64,000 bases of DNA from Terebella lapidaria (Eukaryota > Annelida > Polychaeta > Terebellida > Terebellidae): positions 2,604,001 through 2,668,000 of the forward strand of contig OX424562.1 in assembly GCA_949152475.1 (NCBI GenBank), read 5' to 3'. The first letter of the stretch is position 1. Each line of letters begins with the position of its first letter. The translations under genes and the position numbers were made by a program. Below, one piece after another: positions 46,201-56,900 of the stretch. The notes under the pieces are model-generated. The model had not been told where the DNA came from. It did not search any database and saw only the letters and a program-made list of their open reading frames with translations.

Positions 46201-47054
46201 TCCCTCCATGAAGCCAGACTTCTCTATTCGACTCTTCAGTGCTCCAAGGTAGAGAATCAAATCATAATAGTTGACAACAACCGCAACGTTATTAGTGAGC
46301 GATATTTCAATAGGTGGATAAAATACTCAAGTGGAACTGATGCTTGAGAATAAGTAGGTCTACAAACCTGGCAAAATGATGCTCAGGTATCTGTAGTAGC
46401 CCAGAGCGTAAGCCCAGCCCAGGTTTGGCCGGATTTTGTAGCTCAGTTCAGGAAGCTCTGTGTTGATAAATTAGACAAAGATTGAATTAGAATAGTACAG
46501 TAGTATAAACTTCAGTAATTTGAACTATATGTTTAATATGTGTCTGCCATGCTGCTTATGTCATGCTAGAATCAATCTTTTTCACACTCACCCGCTACGA
46601 AATGGGGAATCAATTTCTTGTATCTGCCTTTCATATCCATCTCAACCAGTCGGAACTTTTCCAGGCGTTTCAAGGCAAAGTCTTCGATGGTTTTCTCTGG
46701 CACGGAGGGGTCACGAAGCACGATGACATCCCAGGGACTGACCATCTCAGCCCTGCTATCTGCTGTGCCTAGGATGATATCTTTGTGGTCAAAGAAAGCA
46801 AAGTTCCTCGTGAAGAGAATGAAGACTTTCATGCTTCGCTCCATGCCTCTCTGTATGTTCTCCGAGGGGCGAATCTTGTTATCATCTTCATAAACAAAGA
46901 ATCCTCCTTCGAGGAATTCCTTTCTCAGCTCTTCCAACTTGTCTGAATCATCTGTGTTTCCCATGAAACAGGCATGGTACATGAAAGGCCGCCCCTGGAG
47001 TCGAGGTATCCTGGGTTCGAAGTACTGAAGACTTTCATCGAGTGGACTGTCCAT
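33013..47054 (-). CDS. TIR-STING-caspase fusion protein, 10 exons, predicted 686 aa
   Basis: Coding exons by splice sites and phase: 47054-46592, 46457-46368, 46241-45966, 45862-45721, 41884-41790, 41646-41533, 41405-41328, 34234-34085, 33961-33680, 33383-33013. All nine junctions keep one open frame, with phases 1,1,1,2,1,1,1,1,1. Residues 1-154 are a TIR domain, about 158-385 a STING domain, about 386-420 a linker, and 421-686 a caspase with p20 and p10. The ATG at 47054 sits in ACGATGG, with an in-frame TGA 12 bases upstream. STING binds cyclic dinucleotides and oligomerises. No membrane segment or STING C-terminal signalling tail is seen, so I infer a cytosolic sensor that clusters TIR and caspase. 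The 7.1-kb intron before the caspase exons is the weakest link, and two adjacent genes are the alternative. The acceptor at 45863 and the donor after 45721 are weak. Confidence 0.83.
34430..34930. repeat. Diverged tandem units in the caspase-side intron
   Basis: Three or four loose units of roughly 130 bp share words such as gacatgtttgtctagggc, cgagtccgaaaataacatc, cgctcttcaacgcaccgttc and cgagatgtcg. They lie between exon 34085-34234 and the next repeat element. No coding is seen. Confidence 0.4.
34963..37492 (+). mobile_element. Repeat element 1 with a long array of nuclear-receptor-like units
   Basis: The left end is a hairpin, GGTTACCGGACC-TAT-GGTCCGATAACC, then cattggcgttgcg-type sequence and a GTCC tandem run. 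The right end carries the hairpin TTAGCCCTTGGGCTAA. In between (about 35490-37440) are around ten units of roughly 125-140 bp. A typical unit carries TGACCTTGAATTTGACCT, then TTTGACCT, then TTTCAAGGTCA, and ends in a run like cttattatcgactttacagc. No transposase. It lies in the intron before the caspase exons. The transposon class is not resolved; Helitron-like or foldback are both possible. Confidence 0.7.
37491..38469 (+). mobile_element. Repeat element 2, short form
   Basis: Starts ttaggttaccttacctttgg and tccgataacctattggcatg, and ends aattgtccggtaacc followed by ttagcctttgggctaa. It shares ends with element 1 and abuts it, but carries only one or two AGGTCA-type units (near 38070 and 38230). 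It contains paired 'aaaatggcgg' and 'ggccatttt' words. Confidence 0.65.
38470..39960 (+). mobile_element. Repeat element 3, diverged
   Basis: Begins ttgggccgataagctattat, followed by a GTCC-rich stretch, and ends ccggtaacctatcttagccc then ttgggttaa. It contains a second internal restart near 39430. Diverged relative to elements 1 and 2. The three sit head to tail, so they may have arisen by tandem duplication. Confidence 0.55.
39961..41327. other. Remainder of the large intron, nothing recognised
   Basis: Between repeat element 3 and the linker exon at 41328. Short ORFs only. No supported feature. Confidence 0.5.
42195..42325. mobile_element. Solitary right end of the MITE family seen at 27471-28065
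   Basis: Matches the last part of that element: tgtgtgagaaatatcg, ttgctggaaagtg, taaaagtcttgagtgg and acacgtatctcccctata. One internal piece (ggaaagtgtctaaaagtctt) is doubled. The left end is missing. Located in an intron of the fusion gene. Confidence 0.6.
43239..44650 (-). mobile_element. Repeat element 4, inverted, with AGGTCA array
   Basis: Reads aattagcccaagggctaag and aaggttaccggacaat at its left, and gcaataggttatcggacc then aaaggtccggtaacc at its right, so it is element 1's family in reverse. The array from about 43300 to 44200 has about seven units of 125-140 bp with gaggtcaaaggtcaaattc and caaggtca. It lies in the 3.8-kb intron between STING exons 45721 and 41884. Confidence 0.7.
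45060..45640 (-). mobile_element. Decayed remnants of the same repeat family
   Basis: Two degenerate ends are seen: ggacggatgcacgcaacg...agggtattgaaccatag (about 45465-45510) and cgaacgaacgaacggacgg...atgcaacgtcatatcaatag (about 45590-45633). Words such as tgacctttcaaggtc appear near 45090. Confidence 0.45.
46592..47054 (-). other. TIR domain exon of the fusion gene
   Basis: Single exon, residues 1-154. YHACFMGNTDD (about 26-36) is strand A of a TIR fold. EDDNKIRPSENIQRGMERS (56-74) is the BB-loop region, matching the usual RD.PG..I.ENI pattern. KVFILFTRNF (76-85) is the next core strand. In FFDHKDIIL the position where NAD-cleaving TIRs have Glu appears to be Asp92, so NADase activity is doubtful and a scaffolding TIR is possible. 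The exon ends at a strong GTGAGT donor in phase 1. Confidence 0.85.
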
Positions 47055-47590
47055 CGTCAGTGGTCAAGTTGGTCGAGTCGAGGCAGAATGAACTTCAATG
47101 TGACACCGAAAAGTATTAAAACTTGTTCGAAAAACTTCTTCATTAATTTAGGATGCATATATTTCAATGCAATTATCATCAAAGTTATAATGGACCTTTT
47201 CACAGAGATCTTCCTGAGACTATGAATAATCGGTAATCTCCGTCTTCGTATGCGTCAATCACTGGCTGGCCGCAGGTATCGCGAGATCAACTAAGACCAC
47301 TGCCCGAGTTTCTTGACCAGTGGTTACAGAACTGTTAAATGCGCGAGACAGCGCTGTATCGTACATTATTGTGCATCTGCATTGCACCGATTTCCCAAAG
47401 ATGAATCAACGAGAAAGGAATGGCTTTTGTTTTTTCAAGCACTGTGGCATGCATTTTTTCTCCAGAAAAAGCCTGTCTCCAAACCAAGAAAATAAGCCTG
47501 TCCCCACCCGAAACTCTGATTATAAACGGCTTCGCCGCGACAAAATAGTCCGATGGCGTACGCCGTATACAAACTAGAAAAAAACATTAC

Positions 47591-47758
47591 CTTCTGAAAC
47601 GTTTCTCTGATGAAACTGTCCATTTGGAATGTTTTTAGTGATTCTGATCGCGTATTTAGAAAAGGTGGGTTCGTTAGGAAAGCCGTTGGGATACAAATCT
47701 GCGGCCAGCGCCTGATTGACTGGATTATTGGTCGTTCGATAATCATTGAAAACCTGTG
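47591..47758 (-). CDS. Candidate exon upstream of the TIR-STING-caspase gene
   Basis: A 168-bp segment with acceptor (CCTTTTTACAG) and donor (AAG then GTAATG), phase 1 to phase 1, giving AQVFNDYRTTNNPVNQALAA and about 36 more residues. It follows in phase after the candidate exon at 48233-48341. Its phase does not fit the TIR exon at 47054 directly, so it is either part of a neighbouring gene or needs a missing small exon. No family is recognised. Confidence 0.35.
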
Positions 47759-48232
47759 CTGTAAAAAGGTCCATTGTTCATATCATTAAATCTGGTCAGA
47801 TGCACGTTGTCTGGGATACGCTGTATATGGATAAATACCTGTACGGTAATTGAAAGTTGACATTTGGAGGTCACCAAAACATACAAACATAGCTTGGTCG
47901 AGAGTCATATGAATGTATTAGGCCCATAACTCCGTAATCAGATACTATGGATATCTCTAATCCGTCTAACGAGCACATTCATAGTTTCCGTGTATATGTA
48001 CATGCCTAAAACGGTGTACATTTTCTTTCAATTCATGAAGTCGTCAATCGACTCGTCATATTTCGAGTGAATTATGATTTCCTATTGGATCTTCAAACTG
48101 TGAACATGTTGAATAATATACACATGCCATATATCTACACGTATATAATCAGAATATCATATTTGGCATCACAGATTTAATTGGTACATAGACAATTAGT
48201 GAAAGAATACGCATGAATCTGAAGCAACCTAC

Positions 48233-48341
48233 CTATGATTGGGATCAGGCGTGGAAGAATTGTCCCGTGTACAAACAAAAGTTGGCAGAACTGTTCATGG
48301 TCGAACGGAACAAATATAACCACAGCCACGCGCGTACTGGT
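48233..48341 (-). CDS. Candidate exon with TIR-like C-terminal residues
   Basis: A 109-bp segment with a strong acceptor (TTATTTCTGCAG) and donor (GTAGG), phase 0 to 1, giving RVAVVIFVPFDHEQFCQLLF and ending PRLIPII. Strand residues, then F..FC and RLIPII, resemble the second half of a TIR domain. This may be part of a second TIR gene, or a remnant, on the same strand as the fusion gene. No N-terminal TIR half was found upstream. Confidence 0.35.
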
Positions 48342-50901
48342 CTGCAGAAATAACAATGGAAATTCCGTTTAAAATCCCGGGCGCGCTTCCGTATGGGAGT
48401 TCGATTGCCATAGAACTATACCATTGCACAGAAAACATATACACATATTCATATTTGATGCACAAATGAATATCATAATGATACCGATTGTTCCTTCACA
48501 CAAGACAATTTTAAATATTCCACTTATATGCATCAGTGGCCTGGTGATTAACTGTGTTGTGCCCTGATAGAACGAAACGCGAATGCGATAAGGAGATATA
48601 ATTCGTGCTATACGCGGAAGTTAGTTGAAATATTCACAGAATCGAATGAGTTTTGATCAAAGTACATTAGATAGGATAATCCTCGCTCCTTCTCCTCCCA
48701 AACTTGATCTTGAAGATAACCTCTGACTAGAATTAAATAAAAATGAAGTACATGTATTTCTTCAATTCTAGACATTTCGCGACAAATCATTGTTAACCCA
48801 AATACATCTGCATGTAGTCGAAATCTGAGACTGATTTGCGGCTTTATGGATGATACAGTCACCCGACGTTTTGTTTTTTCACATTCGCATGAGTTACCTA
48901 CTGATTCTAAACAACTCAAATTGAACGGTGCTGTTCATTGGCAACAAATCGCGAAAATACCGCGATGTAGCGCGAAAATATGGTGGAATAATAAAAACAT
49001 TTCATTGATGGCTCTATGCCCACGTTGATGTTAATATGATCCAAAAAAAATTACTTTATCGTCCGGTGTTAGCCGTGCTAACGTAGATTTGGTCCACTAT
49101 GTTCTAATATCACTGTAGAGGAGCTTGTCCACGCGTAGACCGATTAGTATCGAGTAAAGCTGGAGATGTAGATTCTAGAGCCGCGCTACTGTAGTTTTTG
49201 TCCACCATGTTCTGATATCACTGTAGAGGAGCTTGTCCACGCGTAGATCGATTGGTATCAAGTAAAGCTAGAGATGTAGATTATTTGGCAAACTCACAAT
49301 GCACATTATCAAACTGGTAATAGGCATTTTATCAGTGTATTTGCTCTTTTCGAAACCTTATATTTGTACTAGGTACTTTGGGGTGATGGAATTGCCATTT
49401 GAAAGAACGCGCACAGCAGTATAAACCCAGTAGTACGTGTGTACGAGGTCTCAATTGCATGCCGAGCTCGATATGCAAAACATCCAAACAAACAAGGTTG
49501 CAGATAATTGCTATTCGATTCTCATGCTTGTGAAATATGCCAAGTTATGTCCCGATATAATTGTTATGGGCGTGATAGAATACGTAACATGAGTATAAAA
49601 ACACACACAACGATTTGTAATAAGATTTTCTCCAGTAGACGACTAATTGGGATTACTGTGACCCATTATGTTTGGCGTGGACCTTCATTTCGTGGCTTCC
49701 ATCGATAGCATTAACCTCGTTCTTGTAAGGAAGCCGTCTGACACAGACTCTCCTAAAAATGGGCCATCTGAAACCACGTGTTCGCCTAAGAGTGGACTAA
49801 CTAATGGACAATGGATGAAGTGGGTCTGGCAGCCCGTGTTGAGACATGAACATCCACATGCATCTAGACGCTTTATCAACACGTCATGTGACAAGGCACT
49901 GAAGTGAACAACATATTTAATGCAGATAGATCCGAAATCACCAAATCAATCAAATGTTCCAACGAGCCGTGTTATTAAATCTCTGTTTCGTGACCGTATT
50001 ATGATTAACTTTATGAAAATAAACCTCGGTTTTCCAAACATATAATCACTTCAGCATATATGTGTTTATTTCGTACGCTATATGAGAAGTACATTGCGGA
50101 ACATTCATAAAACTAGTATGCAATGGTACCAAGAAATTTATTAAAGAGATAAAAGTGCGTAAAGTCGTCAGCAGTTAACCTACACACAGTTCATTCAATG
50201 CAAAAGATTTTTCATCGGATGTGAGTCCATTTGACTGGTCCAAAAAGAATTTGTTCTTGTATTTCGACTTTAGCTAATCCCGTACAATAACTAACTTGTC
50301 ACTTATACATTCTTCAATAATAAGTTTTCTGTTACATCGCCTCTTTGAACACCAAGCCGTCGGCTCATGTATATTGACCCACTGCCATACAAAGCAACTC
50401 TTGCACACATAGTTGTCAAATTATTATTGGTTGACAACAGGGATCTAACAAACATCTCGACAAAAGTCGATCAGATATAGGTAGGTCAAACAGATTTCGT
50501 GTAGTAGATCACAGTGAATCCTGGGTGGGAGACGCAGCACTAGCCCTATAGCTTTTCGTCATGCTACATAAAACTGTTCAATATATTTATGAGATATATG
50601 TCCCAGAGTGGGTAACCATATGATGGCATATACTACATTTTGAAGAGTTGGTACATGATATCAATTGTTAAGGACTTAAGATGACTCCATATCATATTAA
50701 CTTTACTACCAACAAAGCCAACAACAGCATGTTTGAACATTTTATCCGTTCTAAATATGATATAATATATAAAAGAAATTATTTAATTTTTTTAAAACAA
50801 TCATTCATCTGACGTGTTTTGATTTATTATATTTGTGATCGTTTGTCGTTTCAGTGGGCCACAACGTGAAAAACCCAGCAACTATCGAGTAAGTAACACA
50901 T
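48342..50901. other. Intergenic stretch with one tandem doublet
   Basis: No supported gene. A pair of about 82-bp units repeats with a 108-bp period at 49092-49173 and 49200-49282 (cactgtagaggagcttgtcc in both). Two weak plus-strand exon-like segments (to 49903, and 50855-50888) are discussed under rejected items. Confidence 0.5.
49092..49282. repeat. Tandem doublet, 108-bp period
   Basis: Two similar units starting gtccac(t/c)atgttct(a/g)at and both containing cactgtagaggagcttgtcc and acgcgtaga. About 90% identical by eye. Confidence 0.7.
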
Positions 50902-50907
50902 TTTATT
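50902..50907 (-). other. Poly(A) signal of the carboxypeptidase gene
   Basis: TTTATT on the + strand is AATAAA on the minus strand, about 43 bp after the TGA stop at 50950. Spacing is typical. Confidence 0.6.
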
Positions 50908-50949
50908 GTCTCATCACTCCTTTAACACGCAATGCCAGGGTGCCTTGGC

Positions 50950-53900
50950 TCACGGGATGAGGGCCTGTGCCATCGCGAACACGCCGGCCGTGGCCTCGAC
51001 ACATGTGGGCTCTATCTCCGTGACCGGGGCCAGGAACCCGTAGTCCCCTCGGTCTCTCAGCTCGAGCGTGTACGCGTACTTACAGTTGACGGTCGGCGAA
51101 CCCTTGGCGTAGTCAAATGACATGCCGCTTCTGTCACCTATAGATTGTAGTGAGCAGGGCATTTGATTTTTGCAATATCTCTTCATTAGATGGGTTTTTT
51201 TCGGGGAAGAGGGGGGATTGGGCGATAGTTTGAAATTTCATAATAGGTAAATTGCGGCGATAGTTTGAAATTTCATAATAGGTAAATTGCGGTTGTTATA
51301 TAGATGGGTTCACCGTTAGTTTTAGTCTGAAGATATGCGTCTGGTCCCAAGTTGCTGTTGGCGTTGATGGCATCTATACCAATTTGTCCGAGAGCAATCT
51401 GCAAGAATTAGTCACTGGAATTTAGGTCCGTAGCTCTTAATTACAACGTTAAATATATAAGCATAATTAAAGTCAGCAGAGGCATCCATCGTCCACGAAT
51501 TCAACTAACAGAAGCTCAATGAGGATTCAGCCTCAAGCCCCGATTCCATAAGACACGAAAGTAGCTCATCTCTTACGTGGATGTAAGCGTCATTCATTTC
51601 CCACGCACTCTCAACCCCGATTCCCTAACTGATCTTCTCAACATATATCTCGTACCCACCCAGCACTCATTTCGTACCCACACCGCCCGGACGTACCAAA
51701 TCGTTCACGTCGGTCGGGTCAGTGAGCGTGTATCCCCAGGGCCGGACAAGCATCTGGGCGTACGTGTGGAAGTTGATACTCAGCTGGACAGTACTCGCCC
51801 CGAGGCCGTCAATGTACGACACGATGGAGGCGATTTCCGACTCAGACTGAGCCGAGGGACCCGTGTAATCTTCGGCACAGGGGTCGCTGGACGCTTTGAG
51901 GGTGAGAAATCGTACATTTCTGTCAGTGTTATATGATTGTTAGTGATTGCCTCAGTAGAGACATACATATCGACCTAAACGTGCTGCTTCACTGACTTAC
52001 CACTACTAATTGACACAGACCTACTGAGTAGAACTACAAATAACTCTTCTTATTACGCATATATGATTATCTAATGATGATTGGAAAATAGGTTTTATCG
52101 TGCATTCTATGTTAAGTTCATGCGACCCATGTACGATCTAAAGTTAATAGCTAGACCCGCTCTCACACTGCCACTGGTAAGGGTAGTTCCTGTTGCCGTC
52201 GGTACCGAAACACGAGCTCCCAGCGTTGGGACTTCGAGTCTTCCTCCACAGCCGGTCCTACAGGTCAAGGCAAAAGTACATTCACAGCTGCACTCTGCGT
52301 GTCTCTTGTCACTATAATCTGTCTCTGAAACTATTCACTAAACGTTGCCTACAAAAGGAACCTGAGTTCATTATCTCAGAGAGTCTGAGTCCGGCGTTCC
52401 AGTTGAATATAATTTAGAGTCACAAGACACGTGACAGACACATAGACACACTTCAGCTACTGTGGGTGGGATTTGACGAGACTTGCTGTACACCGACTGT
52501 AAGTTAATAACCACCAGAGAATTCATGAGTCTAACACTAAATAAAGACGTCAATATCTGCAGCATACTGACCGTGGACCACGTGTAATCATAACCGTCCG
52601 GATTCACGTTGTTCATGATGTGCCAGTTAAAACTGTTCCTCAGCTGTGTAACCACTGGATCAGTTCCATAGTCGTTTATCAACTGGAAACAAATTTGTTT
52701 TATATATCAAAAAACATTAATAAATCACCCAATAGAACATGCAGAAGTGAGAAGTGAATGAAAAGTGAAAAGATGTCAGTCACAATCATATTGCATGTTT
52801 ATAAATGGACAAATGTTCTTTTCCAGATCTCTATTGGATACTGACCTTGTCCACGATGTAGGAAGGCACGGTGTTTGAGAGCCACTCTCTGGCATGCACT
52901 CCGCCATCCAGCCAGATGTTCGGCATTCCAGTGTTGGGACTCTCGATCTGATTGTAGAATAGGTTAATATAGCATTGTCAGGTGTTGGGTGTCACGGGAT
53001 AATCCGGATAGTGACAATATTCGGTCATCAAAATGTACTATGGTTTTCCCCCCGGGGTTTCGGTTTCATTTTGGGTTTCCAAGGCTTGATTCCATTGTTT
53101 CAATCATGATGTATATTTGGTGTGTTCATATGTATAACACTGGTATTTATTTTATGTTTACTAAAAATAACAATATTGTCTTGGGACAAAAGCGAAATTG
53201 CAGTTGAACACTAACCATATGTATCGGCAGCAGTTAGGACTATGTGATCTTTAATCAGGTTACCGATCAGACGTTGGTGAAGACCCTAAAGTGTGGTCCC
53301 TACTACTGCTGCTGGTTAGCGCTGAGGGGGTACAGTATCACGTACTTTTTGGTCACTAAAGCTATAATGATTTCTGGGATTCCTACCTTAATGACGTACA
53401 TGGGGTTGAGTTCATACGACACGCCGATCTGTTCAACAGTGCACAGCGCCCCACACGCAGCAGCCTCCGTCATCAGATAGTCGTTCAGCTTTCATCAGGG
53501 GACGGGAATTAGTGTAGATATATACGTTATGTTCACAGCAGTCTGGTTGATTTTTTTGCCGGATGATGCATTCAGCGGTTACATGAGAATGCATCTAATG
53601 ATTTATTGCATACATTCCTCTAGATTTATAATATGAATGTCTTGTAAAAGTCATATATGTCTTATCAAATAAAAATTATTGGTCAACAACAACGACATGT
53701 ATGTCTGATGGCCTCAGAGAAAATAGTTTAAAACAAACTATGGTGAAATTACTTGGATAAATCGAACAATTAACAGCCGTGTTTTCATGGGTCACCATTT
53801 AATTTTTCCTCGATTTTTTCTTTCCTACGACTCTTCGCCGGGTTCCAAACATCTTGATTTAGAACAGTAACAGATTAATCCTGCAGTTTTGCTGTAATAT

Positions 53901-56900
53901 TTTCGGCGTAATTTGGCGAAGATGGTCACTAGCCGCTGTCAGAACTCAAATCTAGAGGAAATTCCTGATCTATAATCTAAAGATGCCGGCGGAATCTAAC
54001 AATAAATCATACTGCTAAATTGTGAGGGGGTCTCAGCTAGGCCAATATACCCTCGTCACAGGCCACAAAATATGCACAATCCCTATTGGGCCAGCGCATC
54101 GCGTTGGACAGCTGGGTAAAAACAGACCGGGAGGGTAGACATGGGCGGCCCCGGTCCAGCTATTATTTGTTCTAAATATAGTAATCTCACCAAAAGGATC
54201 ACACCACTTCCAAAAATAATATTTCTGATTGTTTCAATGGGTTTATATTTTAATCTTGTGAATAAACGCATGGATAAGCCAATGGGCTAATACAAGGGGA
54301 TAACTACTCTTGTATAAGCCCATGGGCTTGTAAACGGAATGAAATTTGCCTCGCATCAGGACTGAGCCTATATTTGGGAAAACGTAGGCGACGTTTTGTT
54401 TTTCATAGTGGACGTTAAATGCTGGTACCTAGAATAAGCTACTATATGAAACTAATAAAAGACGTATGTATGCCTTGCCTATGGCTATTATTGTACGTAT
54501 GCACGTGACCAGCTGGATTTTATTCAGTACATGCATGCATAAGTATTTATCACTGACTGTACACCAATCCGAGACTGTGATTAGCCAATCACAACGGTGA
54601 TATAAACCCGTAACCTGAATATCTAATTTGGTACGTGTCACCTTCGATACGAGTTCCTGTGTCCTTTGTGAGTGTCGTTTTCAGTCAGTGATGAATTCGG
54701 CCTTCGGCCTCTAGATATAACTCCGTATTCCGTGAACAAACATAAGATAACTAATAGTATATATATGTGTACCCTTTTATAATATAATTATGAATATCTG
54801 TGATTAAACACTGGAATAAATGTTTGTATAAATATAGTTATGACGCATATGAGAAGTGTTTTCCCTTCTAATCCATTGTAAATTCAAGCGTGCAAAATAA
54901 AAGTCGTAAAATAATTATTCCCTAAATATAAGCCCATGGGCCTATATATGGAGTTGAATCTCATTCGAAACAACACCCTTCCCCCAATTATAAGCCCAGG
55001 GCTTAAATACGGGGATCCCCGGTATGAGACCTTCGCGATACTTTTGGATGGTTTACCGTAATACCAACGTATACAGTAGCGCAACAAAAATATTGAGTTG
55101 AATTTCTGCTGTTGACAGAACAATTACGAAAGATAGAGCAATTTTTATAGTTTCCGACATAAAAGTGATAAAGTGTGATGAAAAATATGGCTTTCACACT
55201 AAAATAGACGACATGAACTATCAATTTGATCCAAAACAATGGGAAACATTTAAATCATTGATCTATAGATATGCTCTTCTGTGTTTATTTTATGGAGAAT
55301 AATGAGCAATTTAATCCATTAAATTGAGGTTATTAATCACACAAGCTTTCCCATCCCAACATATTTCCGCTGGCCACTAAAATGATCCTCTCCACTATAG
55401 ATTACTTGTAGTTATAAATATTCGTTACAAGCAAAACCCCTACATCCGTACCTCCTGCATGGTGTAATACCTAGTCGTATCATAGGGTTGCCGAGATTTA
55501 TCCGTGGACGCGTCTGCTGTACTCTGCTCAATCATGCTGGGAGTTGATAAAATAGTGCAAAGATTAATTAACTTAGTGATGTCGACTATGTCGTGATGAT
55601 TAATTATCATACGAGAAATATTTGCGGGCCACATATTGATCAAGCCACTGATTGCGTGATCTCCTTGCCAAGATGGAAAAGTCATAAATCGCCATCGTAT
55701 CCTACTGGTCGTTCGCTTTGGAGATCACGTTGTAAATTAATACAATTAGCGCACGCATGAGCTTGTGTAATATGTGATCTCACTCAATTTATCATGAAAT
55801 GGCTTCCCAATTAAGAGTGAACCCATATAAATAGCGAACAAAATAGGAAGGGGGTAATATTCTCGTGAATCATGGAGATCCAGTCTTACATAACTAAGCT
55901 ACTTATATCACGGAATTGTTCAAGTGTAAGTTTTCTCCTTAATAATCTTGTTTTAAAATATGTTTGCGATGCTTGATGGTATTGTATTATAACTTAGCGT
56001 ACTTCACTTGGGAGTCACTGTCAAACGGCAAATTCTTGCGAAATTCGTGCTTCTGAATTCTTCAGACTTCCATCGCATAAGGTATTCTACCCCAACGTTG
56101 AATTTCAGCCTAAAACGGCATGTCAGGAATCTGAACATATTCCGGTTATTGCTCATGTTTACATCCACTAGAGATGAAAGTAGTATTGCATTTTGAACCA
56201 AAAGACACATTACGGTATATTCTACACAAACATGCTGATTCCAAAAGATCGCAAGACAACAAACGCAAGAAAATACACAAAATCATATGCGGACCCAGAA
56301 ACTCGATGATGGGGCTGAAATTAACATTGGGGTAGATTTCCTTTTACAATTTATGTGACAGGAAACTGGTAGGGATTGCCGTTGGACCCCCAGGTGAGGT
56401 ATGCCATGTTATAATACGATATCATTGAGCATCGAGAAAAAATATCAGAGTTTAGACGTTGAGACTCTGAACCAAACTCACGCCTGCACGTCCGAGATGA
56501 AGAGCTCGTGTCTACCGGCCAAGGAGCTGGCGACTGGCAGCTGCTCCGGACTGAACATGATGTCGGCGTGAGTACCGGGTACGGTCGGCTCGATCCAGAA
56601 GTCAACCTGAATGACAAGGAGACGTGTACTGAACTTGAACAGTTCAGCGATTTCAAGGAAGTGGTGGTTTAGGGTTTGCAATCTGAAACTGTCGGGACCT
56701 GATCTGAAACGAACCCAGCCTGATATTTGCCATAACCAGATAAATCTCATTTAACACATATCAAAATTATAACATGCTAAATAAAACAAAAGTACTAAAA
56801 TCTTTATCAAACGCGATATCACTGCTGGTTTGAATGAGGTTCACTACTGGTGCCATCATATGCAATGCATGTGTCATGACATTTATGAAACATCGTAAAC

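Larger units (their letters stand above)
41533..46457 (-). other. STING ligand-binding domain exons of the fusion gene
   Basis: Five exons (46457-46368, 46241-45966, 45862-45721, 41884-41790, 41646-41533), residues about 155-393. Hand alignment to human STING: LGYYRYLSIILP matches YYIGYLRLILP, KFFIIMPESLKVKP matches RLYILLPLDCGVPD, PERDYSSYIHQI matches KDRVYSNSIYEL, VEIFT matches LEYAT, IGFSITASERLQ matches AGFSREDRLEQ, and NCRGRYSFIYQ matches NNCRLIAYQ. Equivalents of ligand contacts Tyr167, Arg238, Tyr240, Glu260 and Thr263 are Tyr178, Arg261, Tyr263, Glu280 and Thr283. Exon six (DSNERISQPIRDLISGEV) fits the last STING helix, which ties it to this gene. Confidence 0.88.

Noticed and set aside
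49668-50888. A plus-strand two-exon gene (open frame to 49903, then 50855-50888)
   Set aside because: The donor and acceptor are plausible and the frame stays open, but the peptide matches no family I know, the second exon is only 34 bp, and no further exons were found before the antisense carboxypeptidase gene.
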